Positions 15,570 through 25,892 of a DNA stretch of 64,000 bases are shown in pieces. The number at the start of each line of letters is the position of its first letter. The stretch's first letter is position 1. The stretch comes from Plantago major (Eukaryota > Streptophyta > Magnoliopsida > Lamiales > Plantaginaceae), in the NCBI GenBank assembly GCA_026545765.1, contig JAIFAC010000113.1, positions 62,001 through 126,000 on the forward strand. Direction: 5' to 3'. The notes beneath the pieces are model-generated. The model made no database searches. It saw only the letters and a program-made list of their open reading frames with translations, and was not told the origin of the DNA. The position numbers and the translations under genes are program-made.

Positions 15570-15574
15570 CACAT
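15570..15574. other. Target-site duplication of element 1, left copy
   Basis: CACAT immediately precedes the 5' LTR and is repeated right after the 3' LTR at 29920-29924. Removing the element and one copy restores an uninterrupted A-type monomer (TTATTCACAT then GATATGG), which fixes both element boundaries. Confidence 0.95.
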
Positions 15575-16213
15575 TGTTGATACGGAAATATGTCCAATCC
15601 GTCATAAAGGACCTAGGAGCGAATCCTAAGGCATCCCAAGTCATCCAATGGATCCGAGGAACTTAGGTCCGAGCCAATTGTCCGATCCGGGCAGACCATC
15701 TATGGTCCGACCCACCCTAAAAGAAAGGGACAAAGGATTAGGACCTGCAAGGCCCGACCCGGAACCATAGGTCCGACCCACCATGGTCCGAGCCTCCCTG
15801 GGAAAGGAGCATAGTGCTAAGTCAGCACCCTCTCCGACCCAAAGACTCCGATACGGATGTTAACTCGGATCCAGCACGACTATCTCATAGACTACCAAGC
15901 AAGTGGGCACCAAAGAGTGAGATGTCCGAACCCATGAGCTCCGAGTCGGAAGAGTAGGATGACAGAGAACTTTCTCGGTGACAACTGTAATCTCCGGATC
16001 GGACATCCGGACCGACCCTCCGAACACGAGATCTCGGCGGACTGTCACATCCCCAAGAACTCTCCCAATAATGACCAAATTACCCCTAAAGCCCAAAATG
16101 GCATGGGCTAAAGCTTCATTATTGGGCTATGGGCCTCATCTTAGCATTGGTGGTTCAATCCTAGCCGTACACATGGCGCGATCCTAGCAAGGCCTCCCAT
16201 CTCAATGGTTGCC

Positions 16214-16222
16214 TATAAATAA
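16214..16222 (+). promoter_or_regulatory. Putative LTR TATA box (5' LTR)
   Basis: TATAAATAA in the 5' LTR, about 640 bp from its start and 309 bp before its end. Spacing suits the U3/R boundary of a plant LTR promoter. The same sequence is conserved in the 3' LTR. The start site is inferred. Confidence 0.65.
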
Positions 16223-16340
16223 GGCACATGTCCCAATAAGCAGGGACTTCAAGTAAGTCACTTCGAACAAGTCTTCTCGTTAGTCACATCACGAGCACTA
16301 TACAAAGTCGATCCTCAGTCACGCTCGAGTAAAGTCTCAT

Positions 16341-16366
16341 CCCGGTTTGACACTTAGCAAACCGGG
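16341..16366 (+). promoter_or_regulatory. Stem-loop in R/U5 of the 5' LTR
   Basis: CCCGGTTTG and CAAACCGGG form a perfect 9-bp inverted repeat around an 8-base loop, about 120 bp downstream of the TATA box, so it should lie in the RNA leader. It is intact in the 3' LTR (29735-29760). A cytosine run of variable length follows. Its role (packaging, poly(A) control or none) cannot be told from sequence. Confidence 0.55.
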
Positions 16367-16525
16367 CACTAATCCCCCCCCACTCAAGTGTGCAGGTCCT
16401 TACCGGAGTAGTTGGTAGCTGGTTCTTACGCTTCGATCCTCGCCTAGCAAGGAGCCTCTTATCTTGGCACCATTTGGAAGAGTTAAATAAATCTAAGTGA
16501 TTGTGGAGTTAGACCCCCAACATTT

Positions 16526-16536
16526 TGGCGCCGTCT
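16526..16536 (+). other. Primer-binding site (PBS) of element 1
   Basis: TGGCGCCGTCT begins 3 bases after the LTR end. The TGGCGCCGT part is complementary to the 3' end of plant tRNA-Asp, a usual primer for plant Ty3/gypsy elements; pairing weakens after about nine bases. It primes minus-strand DNA synthesis. Confidence 0.75.
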
Positions 16537-16573
16537 GTGGGAACCTTTACAAAAAGTCCCGTTCTCTTCAGTA

Positions 16574-18459
16574 ATGGCAAGAACAAGAAGGTCCGCAAGA
16601 ACCAACGCCACTACCGTTGGTACGCCAGCTCCTAGACAAAGGGGGAGACCTCCCACCAGAAGAGGAGGAGTAACAAGAGTCTTGACAAGAGAAGTGGCAG
16701 ACGATCCGAGTGATGGCCATACCGCCAGTCTTTCTTCTGACGAGGAGAGAGCCACTAATCCACCAGTAAGGGTCCAAACACTTGGGGACGAAGGACAGGT
16801 TCCTCCGTCAGGAACACATGGTCCTCCCCCAGGTAGAAACTTTACCCTCCCAAATGGACAGATCATCCGTCCCAGCGAGTTTGGATTAAATGAAAATCAA
16901 TTTGGCCTCTTACTCACCACTATTCAAGGGTGTTTTGATCAAACAACCTCCACCTCCTCAACCCACTCCGCTTTGGCAATCCCAAGACAAGTGAACTCGC
17001 TCAATCCGTAAACGAGCACCGTCAATCCAACAAAGGCTGGTAGAACAAGCTCAACCGTAAGATCTCGAGACATCTTCTCAATAGGAGAGCACCGCTTCAT
17101 GAACAACGAGGAGAAGTCCGTAGCGCCATGAGTAGACGAAGTGGAAGCCGGCGAGGAGCTCAACAACAAGTGCCTAGAGATCAAATGGCGAAAGTACCCG
17201 ATTGTTCCAGTCAAGGATCTCCTCCGGATGTAGCCATCAACCCTGTGACCGTGAAAGACCGACAAATGAAAGATCTACCTCCAACAGAAGGCCTTGGAAA
17301 CACAAATGGCCACCTTGAGCAGAATGGTCAAAGCACATGAGAAGGTGATAGTTAAAACTCCCAACCCTCGTATGATGAGATCGTAAAAGAAAGAAAGCGC
17401 CCGATTGTGTTATCCCAAACCTTGAGCATTACTATGGAGATACCTCCCCGTAGGGCATCTCACTAGTATAGAGTAAGATGGAAAGCAATGGACTCAACGA
17501 CAACATGAAAGCTCTCAACTTTTCCACCACACTCTTTGGAGAAGCGATGGATTGGTGGACCTCATTACCCAATGGTTCCATCAAATCATATGCGGACGTC
17601 GCCTCCCTTTTCCTGAAAAGGTTTGAGAAGGCGAAAAGAAGGAAGAGATCAGTTGAGCACCTGGCTGGCATAATCCGTAGAGAGCATGAGGACCTCGTAA
17701 CCTTCCTCGACCGCCTTCAAGTGCGCGTGTAGAGCCTCATAGTATCAAAGAGCGAGTCCGACACCTCTATGCCAACACTTATAATGATGAGCTTAGAAGG
17801 AAGCTTTCCAACGAAGAAATCACCACTGAAAAGTACTTGGAAGAAATCTGCGAAGGAGTCTTGTATGGAGAAGATTATCAAGAAATGTCCCGATAAGAGC
17901 AAAGGATCAAGAGGGAAAAGAACAAGTACGACAGAATTCTCTCGTCAAGGAAAGTTTGAGCAAAAAGAGATCTCAGAGATGTAAAAGAACTTCACAGAAA
18001 GAACTCCACCTGTAAGGTTTGCCGAGTATACTCACTCAATGCACTAAGATCCGACATCTTGGCTTCTATTGTTGAGAAGGACTTGGATATACAATGGCCT
18101 AAACCGATCAAGAGCAAAGAAGAAGAGTAAATTCTCTAAAGACTACAGAGGTTCCACAAACAAAGGTCACCCAACCGAGGATTGCATCCAGTTGAAGATG
18201 TAAATTGAAAGGCTAGTGAGAAGTGGGAAGTTGAAAGAACCACCGCTGAAGATGAGCCCTCCGTGCATCAAGGAATGAGCAAAGAAGAGAGGAGCGTGGT
18301 TCCGAACCTCCAACAGCTCTTTACCACCACCTCCCGCCGAGATCCCACATCGGCAAGAGATATCAAAGATATCAAGGTTACCGCGAGGAGGAATGGAGAA
18401 TCTCCCTACAAAGGAGTTATCAACGCCATCATGGGAGGACCAACAGGGGAGATAGCGAA
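16574..18459 (+). pseudogene. gag: gag pseudogene of element 1
   Basis: Gag forms the retrotransposon particle. The reading starts at ATG 16574, 52 bp after the LTR, with a basic Arg/Pro-rich N-terminus (MARTRRSARTN...), and stays open for 145 codons to a stop at 17009. Coding then continues in pieces in changing frames. The capsid-like retrotrans_gag region is clear at 17478-17732 (SLPNGSIKSYADVASLFLKR), carries on at about 17745-17900 in another frame (YANTYNDELRRKLSNEE), and a decayed zinc-knuckle tail reads KGHPTEDCIQLK at about 18165-18200, with the first Cys of the usual Tat motif missing. At least four frame changes and several stops make it non-functional. The region between 17012 and 17477 is poorly preserved. 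Confidence 0.8.
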
Positions 18460-19920
18460 ATGCAAGAGAAAGGACCAAGAACACTTAAGAAACAAGGACA
18501 GGCTTACGGCCCACCACCTTTGAAAGGCACAAATGCAATCACCTTTGACGATAGTGAGATCCCCCACCAACGTCAAGGAGGAGATCTCAAGGACCCTGAT
18601 GTCCCTTTGGTTGTTTCTCTAGTGATTGCCACTTACAAAGTCAACAAGGTACTGATCGACACAGGAAGCTCCTCCAATGTCATATCCAAAAGGGCTGTCG
18701 AGCAAATGCACCTGGGGCAAATACAATATGGACGAGTATACACCTCACTGGTAAGTTTTGGAGGGTCCGTAGTGCGCCCCATTGGAAGCATACCACTGCA
18801 AGTCTCTATGGGCACCTTTCCGACAAGGGTGACCAGGACTATTCTCTTCATAGTAGTTGACAGCACCTTCGACTATAATGTGATCTTGGGCCGCCCGGGA
18901 CTTAACCAGTTCAGAGCAATTGCCTCACCCCTACACAATAGGGTAAAGTTTCCAACCCCGAATGGCGTAGGGGAAGAAATGGGCAACATCAGAGAAGCCT
19001 GGGAGTGTTACATCATGTCAACCAGAGGAGCCACAGAACCTGTCCTTTCGGTCACCAAGGGCCCTCTTAACCATTCTTCCAATACTCTGACACCACCAAA
19101 AGAAGAAATCGGTATTGGGTCGCTCAGAGAAAAGTTCCCCAAGACAGCTAGGATAGAATCCCATGAAGCCTTGAAAGAGGTCCAACTGGTCGAAGGAAAT
19201 CCCGAGAGAACAACTCGGATTGGAACAGAGATAAGCACGGAAATAGAGCAAAAGCTCATCACCTGCCTCCGGGACAACCACGACATCTTTGCTTGGAGCA
19301 CAGATGACCTCAAGGGGATAGACCCAAGGATCACAGTTCACCGTCTGAACATGGATCCTACGGTCAAGCACATCCGTCAAAAGAGGAAAGATTTTGGGCC
19401 AGTTGAGGATGCTATCATAGCAGAGGAGGTTGACAAATTGATAAAAGCAGGTCATATCGAAGAAGTCAGATACTCTGATTGGGTCTGCAACGTAGTCCTC
19501 GTCGAAAAAGCTCCAGGAAAGTGGAGAATGTGCAATGACTTCACCAGACTCAACAAGTTTTGTCCAAAAGATCCCTATCCATTGCCACGCATAGACCAGC
19601 TGGTTGATTCCACTGCAGGATGTGCACTTCTAAGCTTCATGGATGCTTACCAAGGCTTTTACCAAATTAGGATGGCTCAAGAAGACATCAAAAAAACGGC
19701 ATTCTTTGCGGCCGAAGGAGTCTATTGCTTCAAGGTCATGCCCTTTGGCCTAAAGAATGCGGGAGCTACTTACCAACGGCTGGTAAATAAGATGTTCAAA
19801 GAAGAATTGGGAAAAACCATGGAAGTCTATGTGGATGACATGCTCGTGAAAAGCAAGACTGAAGAGGAGCACATCGAACACCTCAACAATTGCTTTTCCA
19901 TTCTCCTAAGAATGGAATGA
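18460..19920 (+). pseudogene. pol: pol part 1: aspartic protease and reverse transcriptase
   Basis: An open stretch of 486 codons. The protease has the active-site motif VLIDTGSSSNVI with its Asp at residue 67 and an ILGRPGLNQF second motif. A linker leads to the RT from about residue 285: WRMCNDFTRLNKFCPKDPYP, the first catalytic Asp in FMDAYQG (residue 395), MPFGLKNAGATYQRL (427-441) and YVDD (457-460). All RT catalytic residues are present. The frame is then cut by a TGA at 19918 exactly where RT should run into its thumb ([10 protein letters not shown] follows in the same frame). The ATG at 18460 is only the first Met after decayed gag and not necessarily a native start; in Tat elements pol is normally made from a gag-pol precursor. 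Motifs closely match plant Tat elements. Confidence 0.92.
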
Positions 19921-21150
19921 AGTCAACCTGAAAAGTGCACTTTCGGGGTAAAAGGGGGAAAATTCCTTGGCTACATGGTCACAGAAAGAGGCATCAGTGC
20001 TAACCCAGAGAAGATAAAGGCAATCATAGATCTGCCACAGCCCAAGACCATCAATGAAGTTCAGAAGCTTCTAGGAAAGGTGATGGCGTTGAGCCGTTTT
20101 ATCTCAAGGTCCGCCGAGAAGAACCTTCCCTTCTTCAAAACCTTACGGAAAGGAAACAAGTTCGAGTGGACAAAGGAGTGCGAAGAGGCCCTGGAAAACT
20201 TGAAAAAGTATCTCCTCTCGCCGCCCCTTCTGTCTAAACCCATGGAGAATGAAACTCTTTATCTCTATTTGGCTACCACCGATGAAGCAATGAGTTCTGT
20301 ACTGGTACGGTTACAAGACAACGAGCATTTACCAATTTACTATTTGAGCAAAGCGCTTAGGATCCAAGTCGATATGTCAAGGTGGAGAAGCTCGTCAGAC
20401 CTGGTTTATACACAAGCGGTCAAGCCTTACTTCAAGTCGCATCGGATTGTGGTCCTTACAAATGAGCCACTCAAACATGTCTTAGAGAAACCGGATCAGT
20501 CAGGACGCCTATCCAAATGGGCTATTGAGCTAAGTGAATATGATATTGGCTACCAAGCCCCATCTGCCAAGAAAGCACAAGTCCTGGCCGACTTCCTGGT
20601 AGACTATCCAGAGAAAGTAGAAAAGGAGAACGAAAACTCCCAGGAAAAGGCCAGTCATGTGGTGATAGCCCAGATCAAGGAATCAAGTGGAGGGAAAGAA
20701 GCTGAAGAGACACAAAAAGGTAGCATCCAGCCTATGACTCAGTATCACCAACCTATGGAGGATTCACTAAGAGTGAGGCACATGTTTCTTTTGGATGAAG
20801 AACTCAATATCTCGACAACTGCATCTTCTGACAAGAAGCAGAAGGTTGAGAAAGCACCCACTACCACTTTAGGAGGAAAGGCAGGAAACAGAGAATGTTG
20901 GACATTACAAGTGGATGGATCATCAACCGGACGGTTGGGAGGAATAGGAGTTTTCCTTGAATGTCCTGAAGGAGCCAAGCTCGAGTATGCCATCACCCTC
21001 AACTTTAAGGTGACGAACAACGAGGCCGAGTATGAAGCACTTATCACAGGCCTAAGGATGGCGAAAGCCCTTCAAGTGAAAAGAATCAAAGCTCACATGC
21101 ACTGCAACTGCATAATCCAGCCTCCCGGTCCTTACCACCAAAGGACCTAA
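19921..21150 (+). pseudogene. pol: pol part 2: RT end, RNase H and archaeal-type RNase H
   Basis: This continues in the same frame after the TGA at 19918 ([20 protein letters not shown]). It holds the RT connection, then the retroviral-type RNase H ([21 protein letters not shown]). About 80 bp (20360-20440) have slipped out of frame: the family-like reading RYVKVEKLV lies in frame 3, so two compensating indels damage the RNase H core. An acidic linker follows, then a second, archaeal-type RNase H from about 20899 ([23 protein letters not shown]), with its Asp in VDG and the Glu in NEAEYEAL present. A frameshift near 21095 and loss of the usual DS-Q segment break it before the stop at 21148. 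The double RNase H is the best lineage marker for Tat. Confidence 0.88.
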
Positions 21151-21151
21151 C

Positions 21152-21808
21152 ATGATCAAATACTTGGAGCTCCTCAAAAAAGAGGTTGAGCACTTTGAAG
21201 AATTTACTCTCGACCAGTTTCACAGAGAGTGGAATGAAAAAGCTGATGCTCTCTCCAAGTACGCCTCAGCCTTAGGAGCTTTGGACACAAGAAGTGTCAT
21301 CCTGATGACCCGCGCAGAATCCTCACTGGCAAACCCCAACGGCGAGATGTTTCTCTTGAGCACAGAAAGAAACTGGATGACCGATATATTCCGTTACCTC
21401 AAGGATGGTACTTTACCTGTGGATCCTAGAGAGGCCAGGAAGATTCAATGTCGAGCTAACATATACTTTATTCTGGGAGAAGACCTCTACAAGAGATCCT
21501 TCAGCGGAACTCACTTGAGGTGCCTAGATCCTCAGGAGGCGAAAACTGCGATGGAAGAGATCCACGCCGGAAGTTGTGGAAGTCACTCTGGGGGAAGAAC
21601 CTTGGCGCAAAAAATCATAAGGCAAGGATACTATTGGCCAACCATCGATATGGACGCTGCCAACACCGCCCGCACCTGCGAAGACTGCCAATACTATGCC
21701 AACATACCGCACCGTCCGACCAACCCTATGATTCCGTCAATCATAGCTTGCCCATTTGATCAATGGGGCATAGACATAGTTGGTCCCTTTCCACGAGGAA
21801 CGCATTAG
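21152..21808 (+). pseudogene. pol: pol part 3: end of second RNase H and integrase N-terminal zinc domain
   Basis: In frame 2. The first residues (MIKYLELLKKEVEHFEEFTL, then NEKADALSKYAS) complete the archaeal-type RNase H that was cut off at 21150. Integrase follows: a pre-zinc region, an HHCC-type finger (IHAGSCGSHSGGR ... CEDCQ), then the start of the catalytic core with the first acidic residue in QWGIDIVGPFP. A TAG at 21806 ends the frame. The ATG at 21152 is a chance internal Met, not a gene start. Confidence 0.88.
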
Positions 21809-22217
21809 AAGAAGTTCTTGATAGTGGCAGTAGAGTACTTCACTAAGTGGTCAAGTCGGGCAAAGGTCAACCATCACCGAGAGCGAGTTCGACATTCATC
21901 CGGAAGAACATCATCTCGCCGTTTGGACTCCCACGAGTGTTAGTTTCGCATAATGGAGCACAATTTTCTGGTCAAGGTCAAGGAGTGGCTCCACTCCTTC
22001 AAAATAGAACAACGCTTACTCCGCTATTACCCCTAAGCCAATGGTCGTGGAAGCCACCAACAAGACCATAGTCAAGATTTTGGAGAAAAGGTTGAGAACT
22101 TCACAAGACAACATGGATGATCTTGACGCGCCTTGGGCGCATCGAGCGACCAATCGCTACACAAGAAACACCTTTCTCCTTGGTCTATGGATCCGAGGCG
22201 GTCATCCTTCGTAGACG
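21809..22217 (+). pseudogene. pol: pol part 4: decayed integrase core
   Basis: Homology to the integrase core persists through several frames: KKFLIVAVEYFTKW just past the stop (frame 2), FIRKNIISPFGLPRVLVS (21892 on, another frame), and EATNKTIVKILEKR (about 22050-22090) carrying the third acidic residue. The second catalytic Asp, normally in SDNGAQF, reads His (SHNGAQF), so the DDE triad is lost even apart from the frameshifts. The following segment up to about 22217 is badly scrambled. Confidence 0.8.
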
Positions 22218-22571
22218 GTGGCAACCCGTAGAATCCAAATAACCCAGCTTGGTAATGAGCTCGCAAGGATCTACGACCTTGAGCTCCTTGAAGACAAGCG
22301 CGATAAGGCATTGGCCAACATCCTTCGACACCAAGCCATGACTGCTCGAGCCTACAATAAGCGTGTCTTTCCCAAGGACATACAAGTTGGAGACTTAGTC
22401 CTTAGAAGAGCTGATATACTAAGTCATGTGGGAAAACTTAAACCCAAGTGGGAAGGGCCATACAAGGTTACTGGGGCAAGAGTTAATGGAAGCTTCGAAC
22501 TAGAAGATGAACAAGGCAGGGCCTTGAAGAGAACTTGGAATGCCAAGCATCTCCAAAAGTTTTACACTTAG
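22218..22571 (+). pseudogene. pol: pol part 5: integrase C-terminal domain
   Basis: 117 open codons holding the C-terminal end of integrase: ELLEDKRDKALANILRHQ, the VGDLVLRR strand, and the GPY/F-type motif KPKWEGPYKV, ending NAKHLQKFYT and a stop at 22569, the usual pol end in this lineage. No chromodomain follows, which separates the element from chromoviruses. The Met at 22218 only follows the last frameshift. Confidence 0.88.
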
Positions 22572-24930
22572 AGAAGTATGGCAACGACTGTCACCTTCCT
22601 CTATCTCGTCGACCTGTTTTTTGTGATTGGTTTTTTTTGAAAAGACCTCAAGCCCTCAAGTTGTAATACGATTTCAGTCAAATCAATACAACTGTGATTT
22701 CATAAACATTGTCGATAATCATGTCCTCGGGGATATTTAACTGCTTGATCCGGACCTAGTTCATACATTGATCCGGATCGGACTAGCACAATCAAACAAT
22801 GTCAAAACCTTGACAAAGGCAAAAACGCTTTCATTACAACAGTACAGAGTTACAAAGTCAGGGTCCGAAGAGCCCAAATCGAGCTCACAAACACAAGCCC
22901 CTACTCTATCTCTTTTCTACTATTACAACGAAGCTTCCCAATTAACCCTAAGCTACCAAATCAAACCCCATCCGAACACTGCCAGCTGCATCTATAGGCG
23001 CCCCGAAGGAAGAAGGAACTATACCATCCGAACTTTAATTGCTTGCGGGCAGAGGCTTCAAAGCCCCTTCGGACTATCCAAAGTTTAACAAAGAACGACT
23101 ATGTAACCTAGGCCATTCTTTGATTCCAGAAAGGATATTTCCTCACTTCTGAACGACAGAAAGCTCCGAGGCACAATGACCATCCGGATCGCATCATACC
23201 GAATACCATGAACACACCCCAGATTCAGCATATTTGGAGAGCGATCAGCCCGGATCGTCGGATCCAAACAAGTCATTCCGGAGGACCCCATTGGTCCGAG
23301 TCCCAACAAGACCAAGATTGTCGGGGACTCCGTTCGACTGCAAATAGCTCCTCAAGCATTCAATTCGAACACACCACCGATAAAACCAAGCCGCTTTCGG
23401 ACGAAAGACCTAAGGTGCGAGACAAACGAGTCACCAAAAGGTTATTCAAGGTCCTCAATGATCCGAATCCGAACAAGTTCAGCATTGTTGGGGACCCCAT
23501 TCCAAAATTGCAAATAGCTCCCTCGAGCATTCAATCATGGAAATGCAGTCATCAACAAAACCAAACCGCTCGGATACACATCCTCAAGGACGAGCTAAGA
23601 GACCTATTCAAGGAGACAAGTCTCCCTCCATCCGAGAAACGAGCAACTAGACACAACAGGTTTGGTAGAATGCCTTCCAACATTTCGGGCGGTTTCTTAC
23701 GACCGAACCACGAAATACTAGAAGGGATTCTATCAAACCAATTCTGCCGACTTGTCGCCCCTCGGGCGCATAACCAGAGCGGAGTGCCCCGGATGCATTG
23801 AGATTCAAAACCAACTATTTGAAGATCCCCAAACCATCCAGATAATCTACCTCTCCGGGGCTAAAAGTCACGAATAAAGACCACAGCCCCGGAGAAAGAA
23901 GATTAGCCTGACGGTCGGAGGAATTGTTGAGCAAAAAATTTTTCAGGCCAACTCGATACGGACCGTATCCCCGAAGATCCGAAGCTGGCTTTCCGAGCAA
24001 ACTAATTTCCACGACTCTCACCAAAAGAACCAGCCCGGGTAGACTTCCGAATCATCGGAGAAACCTCGATAAGATCACGAGTAAAAGTGATGGCATAAAC
24101 ATACTCACCCGATCGGACTCGAGGTCCGACCTTTGATTACTATAAAAGGGCGAATGTCTCAATGACAAGCCGCATAAAGGTGAGTATATATAGGAAGAGA
24201 AGACCAATTGGAAGCGGACACGTGCACCATATTCACCGGAGATGGGCTTGGGCCGCACATGGGCCTAGCTCTTCATCTTCCACTGGCCCAACCCAACAAT
24301 CCATCCACACGGTTGAGCATACCGACTATTCTACTCACTCGGACATACCAAGACTCGGGGCTGACATGACAACATCAAGAATCGTGATGCGTACAGAGAC
24401 ACCCTGTACTTGATACTTGATGCTGATTATCTTTTCACTATCTCACAAGTCTGCATGACTCGGAAAGACACACCGAGTTAACGTCCGAATCGTCGTAGCT
24501 TATCACGATACAAGGAGATTGTTTTTCTCAAAGCCTGACCACTCTAAGACGCGGTTCCGGACTGTTCGTGATCCAGTTTATTTTTATTATAGCTTCTAAT
24601 TCGGATGGGTACAACGATTGATCGTCCCCCAAGACCCGCATAGGCGAATTTGAATCAGGCAAACTAATGTCCTGGCGGTACGGATCTCAAAGGTCCGAGT
24701 CCACTATCCGAGTCTACAAGAGTTGATGAGTTACTATGCAAATACGAAATTAAACGTGCAAGGATGGAAACAGCAGCAATAGTATATTGGCCACAAAAAT
24801 AGTTCCGAGCCATCAAGGGCCCGAACCAACAACATTCATCAAAGAAAAGTATGTTTGTACAAACAAAAGATGATGGGCAAAAACGACAAACATTTCTTTT
24901 TGGCCCGGAGGCACCCTATTACAAGAAATC
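22572..24930. other. Non-coding spacer between pol and the antisense gene (element 1)
   Basis: About 2.4 kb with no convincing coding region. It starts with the pol 3' end and T-rich runs at 22615-22640. At about 23313-23640 two diverged direct repeats of about 168 bp share GGGGAC, GCAAATAGCTC and GAGCATTCAAT-like blocks. A + strand open stretch at 23208-23801 runs through these repeats, lacks family motifs and is not called. Long spacers here are usual for Tat-type elements. Confidence 0.6.
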
Positions 24931-24944
24931 CGGGGCATACCCTG
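24931..24944 (-). terminator. GC hairpin just past the antisense gene stop (element 1)
   Basis: CGGGGCATACCCTG, an imperfect inverted repeat, lies 7 bp downstream of the antisense gene's stop on the minus strand. The same motif in perfect form (CGGGGCATACCCCG) lies at 34774 and 34023 in element 2, each past an antisense stop. The terminator label is only a guess; it may be a 3' UTR element. Confidence 0.35.
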
Positions 24945-25802
24945 TCTTCACTACCTCCGCCGCTCGGACGAACTAGGTTGAGACCGAGAAGGGCCGCCCG
25001 TATCCTTCTCCGGAGGCGCTTGACCTTGCTGTTGGGCTATCCTCCGTTCTCTCCGAGCCTCAAACTCTTTCAGAAAGGCCGGACACTCCTCCATCAGGCC
25101 GAGGTCGCGATCAAAGCCTTGGACAGGCCCGGGCAAAGTCAGCCAATCTCGGTTGTGCTCCAAGTGGTCCTCCAACGGAACGAAAACAGTGGACATGAGC
25201 ACCCGAGGGACAAAGGATGGGAGATACGGACCGCCATGGTTGTACTTCTTGCCCTCCGACTCATCGCAAACCAGCTCCACAAATTCGCACTTAAGCAAAT
25301 CTTCGTCCACAACACCCTCCGGAGCGAAGTCCGAGCCATCTCCATTTTTAAAGGCGGATACCCTCACCTCCAAGTTACAATCGTCCGCACTAACCTTTCC
25401 TCCCAGCATCGCTCCACAACCGCATCAAACCCATCTTGACGGCCTCATCATACTTTGACTCGAGCAAGAACTTGTAGGCGTCCGAATCAAGGAAATCTTG
25501 GACAGCCCTTGTCCGGACTCCCCGAAGCTCTTTCAGCATCTTATCCTTGAAAGTCCGAGAGACAGCCACGAAATCGTCCAAACTATCTTGGTGCACTTTC
25601 AAATCAGCCTCCAAAGATCGAATGGCACTTTTCATCTTGGCCGTCTCCGACTCGGCCTCTTGTTTCGCAGCTACGGCCTTCTTCAAGCGCTCCGAGAGTC
25701 AGGCAACCGAGACGCCTAATCGCCTGGCAATTTGGCTAGATCTTCTTCCAGGGTAGCCCTCCGAGCAGCCACCAAGGAGCATGCTTCAACAGCAGTAGCA
25801 AG

Positions 25803-25892
25803 CTGAAAACAAAAACGGAATATCAGAAGCGTTAGACACCTCCGAATCACAGAAAGATGCGAAACCAACGGAAAGCTTAAAACTCACTTTAC
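25803..25892 (-). other. Predicted intron between exons 3 and 4 of the element 1 antisense gene
   Basis: 90 bp on the minus strand, donor CG|GTAAAG, pyrimidine-rich acceptor TTTTGTTTTCAG|CTTGC. It joins ...GVNRRS to LATAVEACS in phase 0. Element 2 has an intron at the same place and phase (35580-35661), which is the main support. Confidence 0.7.

Larger units (their letters stand above)
1..15574 (+). repeat. Satellite array, left block (about 179-bp monomer)
   Basis: Head-to-tail tandem repeats with a period of about 179 bp, all in the same orientation. For example, the GTATTYCTGAGA landmark recurs at 2274 and 2453. Conserved landmarks in each unit are TTGTGAAACACTCGATAG, GTTAGTTTGTGTCAAATTTT, TGATATGGTTTGTGGTATAA and CTATTTTGGTTGATCGAAC. 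Monomers fall into about seven types (A-G) in higher-order repeats of about 1.23 kb. A D-type variant lacking about 21 bp (reads CATGATATTCTACGC) occurs near 2553, 5204, 6424, 7833, 8348, 11014, 12246, 13484 and 14876. No gene is present; short ORFs here are chance readings of the repeat. The first 2.2 kb and several short islands carry many 1-3 bp indels. The unit length suits a nucleosome-sized centromeric satellite, but location is inferred. Confidence 0.97.
15575..16522 (+). repeat. 5' LTR of element 1
   Basis: 948 bp, starting TGTTGATACGGAAATATG and ending GACCCCCAACA (TG...CA). It matches the copy at 28968-29919 nearly throughout. It holds a TATA box at 16214, a perfect 9-bp stem-loop at 16341-16366, a poly-C run at about 16373, and an AATAAA at 16486-16491 that might be a poly(A) signal (weak). 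Two copies of GGTCCGACCCACC lie in U3. Short ORFs on either strand here (15860-16187) are not supported as genes. Confidence 0.95.

Noticed and set aside
15860-16187. Overlapping ORFs on both strands within the LTR (and copies at 29278-29581)
   Set aside because: LTR control sequence; one frame is disturbed in the other LTR copy and no motif is visible.
16483-16866. 127-codon minus-strand ORF over the PBS and gag start
   Set aside because: A shadow of the gag N-terminus on the opposite strand, crossing the LTR end and PBS.
23208-23801. 197-codon + strand ORF in the spacer of element 1
   Set aside because: It runs through the diverged 168-bp repeat, has no recognisable motif and lies downstream of the pol end; likely chance openness.
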